From: CAIWAH01 sp964602595
GTDB taxonomy: Bacteria; Verrucomicrobiota; Verrucomicrobiia; Limisphaerales; UBA9464
Length of the DNA: 64,000 nucleotides
Assembly (NCBI GenBank): GCA_964602595.1
Contig: CAZRRO010000025.1
Span: 36,297-100,296, forward strand
Reading direction: 5' to 3'
Shown one piece after another: positions 61,001 through 64,000 of this stretch. A model generated the notes under the pieces. It was given only the letters and a program-made list of their open reading frames with translations. It ran no database searches and was not told where the DNA came from. The translations under genes and the position numbers were made by a program. The stretch's first letter is position 1. Each line of letters starts with the position of its first letter.

Positions 61001-62736
61001 GGGGATGGGGTCGGGGTTGGCATGGGCTTGACGGATGGAATCAGGACCTGGAACTCGGTGCCCACGCCGACTTCGGTGAGGACCCTCAGGCCGAGATCCT
61101 CCTCCTCGGCGATGCGCCAAACGGTCGCCAGGCCAAGGCCCGTTCCACGGTGGTTGCCGAGGTTCTTGGTCGTGAAGAAGGGTTCGAAAATGCGCGGCAG
61201 CACGTCGGCCGGAATTCCCGGGCCGGAATCCGCCACGGTCAGCGCGACCCACGGTCCGGCGCCACGCGACGGACGAAGGCTGCCATCGGCCGAGTCCACC
61301 GCCTCCGCCCGCACCGCCAATTGCCCCCCGCTGACCATTGCCTCGGACGCATTGACGATCAGGTTGAGCAGCACCTGCTCAAGGCGTCCCCGGTTCACCT
61401 CCACCGGTGGCAGGTCGGCTGCCAAGGTCGTCGTAACCACTACCCCTCCGAGGAATTGCCCCCGGAGGAGCGTCAGGATTTCCTCAACCAACTCTGGCAC
61501 GCGGACATTTCGGGTCAAAACCGAGGTGTCGCGGCTGTAGCCTAGGATACTCCGGACTACGGCCCGCCCCTGATCGACGGCCTGGGCGATGTTTTCCAAC
61601 TGCTCTTTCGTGGTGCCTGTCGGCCTGACCGAACGTTCGACGAGCTGTCGCGACATCTGGATGACGGAAAGAAGGTTGTTGAAATCGTGGGCCACGCCGG
61701 CCGCCAAGGTGCCGAGGGCGCGCAGCTTGTCCGCGTGGGCCATGCGGTCCCGGATTTGTTGAAGCTCATCGGCCCGTTCCGCCGCAACCCGCTCCGCCTG
61801 TTCGTAGCGCCGGAAAACAAGCTGCTGGTTGGCAATGGCGGCGGCGGCCACCAGGAAGACAACAAGCGCGCCAAGGGAAACACGGATGGCGTGATACCAC
61901 CGTTCCGGGTCCGCGGGCGTCCGCAAGGGCCCGGCTGGGTCCGCGTCGGTCCAATCGAGATCCAACGCCTGTAGTCCCCGGCGCACCGCCGGCAAATGCC
62001 AGACTTCAACCGTCCGGAGTTCCGGGCCCGGGGCCACGTTCGCCGTCCCGACCACCGCCAGCCATTCGCCGTTGTCGGACCAAGCTAGGTTCCGCGCCCT
62101 GCGATCCGGCGGCGGTTGCAATCGCGCCACCGCGGCGCCTTTCGCTGTTGCCAGCGCCACTTGGCCGCCTGGGTCGATTCGTGCCCTCAGGCCATTTGCT
62201 ACGCAAACCTCGTTGGTTACCAAAGGCTTTGCCGGCGGTGCACCGGGCAACAGGCGCGGCGCCTCGGCTGGCCTTCGCAAAAGCCAGAGAACGGAGCGCC
62301 CCTCCGATACCCCGATCAGGCGGGAACTGTCGGCGGAAAACTGAATCGCCACCGATTGATTTCGCCGCAAGCTCACCGGCAGGACCAATGCCCGGAACGG
62401 GCCCGGCTCCTCGTCGGCGGCGTCACCAACTTGGGCCAGGCAGCGAATCCATTCGTCACGCAGGTCGTGATCAGCGTGAAGATGCCGGGCCTCGTCGAGG
62501 CTCTGCCGGGCCGTCGCGATCCAATTCGTTCCGCCCTTGAGCCGGGCTTGCCGGGTCTCGTCGAGCAGCAGGAGGCGCCGCGCTTCGTTGTCCCGACGGC
62601 GCATGGCCTGAATCCTTGCGCCGTTTCGCAGGCTCCCCAGGGCAAGGACACCAATCAAGGCGACAAGGATCCAATGCAGCCACCGCCCCCGGCGAAGAGC
62701 GGCACGGACGGACTGAGTGGCGGCGGGATTGGCCAT
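60997..62736 (-). CDS. Sensor histidine kinase (NtrB-like core)
   Basis: 579 residues from the ATG at 62736. Two membrane helices flank a ~220-residue extracytoplasmic domain: 'LHWILVALIGVLALGSLR' (about 21-38) and 'ALVVFLVAAAAIANQQLVF' (about 280-300). The sensor part reads as WD40/TolB-like strands ('VAIQFSADSSRLIGVSEGRS', 'NLAWSDNGEWLAVVGTANV'), which is unusual. The kinase core has His350 in 'GVAHDFNNLLSVIQMSR', N-box 'LIVNASEAMVSGG', G1 'DSGPGIPADVLPRIFEPFFT' and G2 'GTGLGLATVWRI'. It couples to the downstream response regulator. Confidence 0.92.
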   Translation of the reverse strand: MANPAATQSVRAALRRGRWLHWILVALIGVLALGSLRNGARIQAMRRRDNEARRLLLLDETRQARLKGGTNWIATARQSLDEARHLHADHDLRDEWIRCLAQVGDAADEEPGPFRALVLPVSLRRNQSVAIQFSADSSRLIGVSEGRSVLWLLRRPAEAPRLLPGAPPAKPLVTNEVCVANGLRARIDPGGQVALATAKGAAVARLQPPPDRRARNLAWSDNGEWLAVVGTANVAPGPELRTVEVWHLPAVRRGLQALDLDWTDADPAGPLRTPADPERWYHAIRVSLGALVVFLVAAAAIANQQLVFRRYEQAERVAAERADELQQIRDRMAHADKLRALGTLAAGVAHDFNNLLSVIQMSRQLVERSVRPTGTTKEQLENIAQAVDQGRAVVRSILGYSRDTSVLTRNVRVPELVEEILTLLRGQFLGGVVVTTTLAADLPPVEVNRGRLEQVLLNLIVNASEAMVSGGQLAVRAEAVDSADGSLRPSRGAGPWVALTVADSGPGIPADVLPRIFEPFFTTKNLGNHRGTGLGLATVWRIAEEEDLGLRVLTEVGVGTEFQVLIPSVKPMPTPTPSP

Positions 62737-63307
62737 GTGGCGCACAAACGGTGCGGTGGCAGGAAACTTGAGTTGCGCCGAGTGGGCAAGCGGCGTCCGC
62801 CATGGTTCGACGGTGACAGATCTACTGACGCAGGTCGCACGCCTAGCCAAGCGAGAACATCGAGTTCGCGAGCATGACGGTGATCGAGGTAACGCCAGCC
62901 AATAGTTTCGAAGCGCAATGATTGGACGGGCTCTCAACTAGATTCAGCGGGCCTAGGACCTCGATCCGCAGAACCAGCAAAGTAACCTGAAATTGCTCAC
63001 TGCGGGTTTGAAACGGAAATGTCCACGGACCACCCACCGTCACCCAAAGAGCGAAACAAAAGGGACAGCGAGCCGTCAAACCGCGTAATTGGGATAATTA
63101 GGGCCGAATCACATGGAACAATCTCTCCAAGCAATCGCCTGAGACTCTGCCCAAATCCCATAGGGTGCGTCTGCATAGAACCACAACCACCTGTCAGTAA
63201 TAATTTGAAGGTTTCGGGTGAATCGGCGAAGAGGGCGCATCTTGACACTGCCCCCATAGTGTGTGGAGCCAAGCCCGGTTCGACCAACTCTCAACGAGAG
63301 GCGAAGG
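62737..63307. other. Intergenic stretch upstream of the histidine kinase operon
   Basis: About 570 bases, less GC-rich than the surrounding genes, without a confident gene. A 96-residue minus-strand frame at 62997-63287 has some protein-like sequence (listed separately). Promoter elements for the kinase operon probably lie here, but none could be named. Confidence 0.5.
62997..63287 (-). CDS. Possible small hypothetical protein or gene remnant
   Basis: 96 residues; the second half ('FGQSLRRLLGEIVPCDSALI', 'IPITRFDGSLSLLFRSLGD', 'GGWSVDISVSNPQ') reads like a folded protein, the first half does not. Codon use is mixed. May be a remnant of a longer gene. Confidence 0.25.
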   Translation of the reverse strand: MVEPGLAPHTMGAVSRCALFADSPETFKLLLTGGCGSMQTHPMGFGQSLRRLLGEIVPCDSALIIPITRFDGSLSLLFRSLGDGGWSVDISVSNPQ

Positions 63308-63413
63308 ATGAACCTGAAAGCGGCGCGCCCGCGGTCCCAGCGGGAGATCGAACTGGAAGTGGAGGTCGAAGGGCGAGAGTCGACCCGTCAACGACTGCAG
63401 CAGCGCCTGCAGG

Positions 63414-63441
63414 AAAACCCCGCCCGGGTGGGCGGGGTTTT
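63414..63441. terminator. Terminator-type hairpin
   Basis: aaaaccccgccc (63414-63425) pairs perfectly with gggcggggtttt (63430-63441), loop gggt. A-rich and T-rich flanks make it a potential bidirectional terminator. It sits within or just upstream of a decayed transposase-like sequence. The short frame 63308-63475 runs through it and is not called. Confidence 0.7.
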
Positions 63442-63450
63442 CCTACCCGC

Positions 63451-63687
63451 AACGGCAGGAAGCTGTCGGTGCTGATGCTCGATGGTTGGCAGGTCCGCCA
63501 GCGCGGCCTTCGGCTGGGGGCGGGAGAAATCGCCGGAACCCCGTGTGGAATGGCACGAATGGAAGACCGGGGGGGGCCACCGGCACGAGCAAGCCGGCGT
63601 CACCGTCAGCGGCCGCGACGCGCTGGCGGAGAAGGTTGTGGTCGGCTGGCAGGCGACCCCGTGGACTTTGGCCGCCGCCTGCACTAG
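63451..63687 (+). pseudogene. Decayed transposase-like gene (ISKra4-like), frameshifted
   Basis: Reading across frames recovers a continuous protein: frame 1 'NGRKLSVLMLDGWQVRQRG' (63451-63507), frame 2 'GWGREKSPEPRVEWHEWKTG' and 'HRHEQAGVTVSGRDALAEKV', 'VVGWQATP' (about 63513-63660), then frame 1 'DPVDFGRRLH' and a TAG at 63685. Two frameshifts and a stop interrupt what resembles the catalytic core region of ISKra4-type transposases ('LMLDGW', 'RVEWHEWK', 'EKVVVGWQ', 'DFGRRLH'). Family identification is from memory of those motifs. No inverted repeats were located. Confidence 0.6.
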
Positions 63688-64000
63688 GTACGTCACGGAA
63701 AAGAATGGAGCGTGCTCCAAGAGATCGCCGGACTCACGGCGCCCGCGGGGGAAGCGGGCGCCCATGTTCAGTGCGAGCAGTACAATTTTGCCACCCAAGC
63801 TGGGCGGATTAACGACCAGAAGCTGCAGCAGCCCGACGGAATCGGCTTGGCGGTAAAGGCAGTGCCCGTTCAAGCGGAACGGCCTATTTCTTGGACGCCC
63901 AAAGGGATGGGCCACCTCGGGGGCTGTCGGAAGCCGTTCACAACCATCACTGGAAGGAACTCTGGTCAGCCGACGAATCAGGGGCAGTCCCCAATTGCGC
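63688..64000. other. Non-coding end of window
   Basis: No recognisable gene, RNA or repeat. It may hold further degraded transposon sequence. Confidence 0.4.

Noticed and set aside
1..64000. CRISPR arrays, tRNA or rRNA genes
   Set aside because: No regularly spaced repeats, tRNA T-loop/acceptor patterns or rRNA segments were recognised by eye.

Overview
The window is GC-rich bacterial chromosome, most likely from the Verrucomicrobiota and probably near the Limisphaerales/Pedosphaera group. The assignment is inferred from gene content: a DUF1549/DUF1553 plus DUF1501 pair, a GxxExxY protein, a prepilin-type 'GFTLIELLVVIAIIAIL' protein, futalosine-route menaquinone synthesis (MqnD), DUF2851, giant secreted beta-sandwich proteins, and C-terminal 'FYRLQ/FLRLKV' modules. 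No rRNA, tRNA or CRISPR array was seen.

Layout. 1-4752: 3' part of a giant secreted protein (DUF11-like and Calx-beta domains). 4903-10565: the most interesting locus, a complete-looking retron. It has an ARM/HEAT-like protein, a winged-helix plus SWIM zinc-finger protein overlapping it by 4 bases, a 101-residue protein, a candidate msr-msd RNA (about 8711-8931) with a perfect 27-bp msd stem, and a retron-type reverse transcriptase with NAxxH, YADD and VTG motifs. As I recall the published retron classification, this composition matches type XIII. 10573-17262 (minus): an iron-uptake operon of TonB-dependent siderophore receptor, PiuC-like hydroxylase, PepSY membrane protein, TonB, ExbB, ExbD and a coiled-coil protein. 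17412-23132: pseudopilin, VOC protein, DUF3806-like lipoprotein, uronate-isomerase-like enzyme, MqnD and a DegP-type protease. 23390-27328: a 1312-residue secreted PA14/CBM6-like protein.

27679-31691: small zinc-ribbon protein, DeoC, sugar-phosphate isomerase/epimerase family protein, ThiD, MobA and a Cys-containing secreted protein. 31765-39547 (minus): a copper/silver-type efflux operon (CusC/B/A-like, a terminal lipoprotein and two small secreted Cys proteins at the 5' end). 39648-42299: BioD, an unknown secreted protein and a sialidase-fold protein. 42380-47205: the DUF1549/DUF1553 and DUF1501 genes, split by a GxxExxY gene and several copies of a ~30-bp repeat. Two of these copies lie in frame inside the flanking genes.

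47206-48547: a repeat-rich stretch with a possible double-zinc-ribbon immunity-like protein and a perfect 18-bp hairpin. 48566-53281: amidohydrolase-CBM9 fusion, XylR-type regulator and AbgT transporter. 53503-62736: DUF2851 protein, M64 peptidase with a coupled membrane-anchored protein, PQQ-propeller protein, DapB, YcxB-like protein, FolK and a response regulator/histidine kinase pair. 62737-64000: mostly non-coding, with a decayed transposase-like pseudogene and a terminator-type hairpin.

Functions come from motif recognition by eye and family knowledge. No database search was run.
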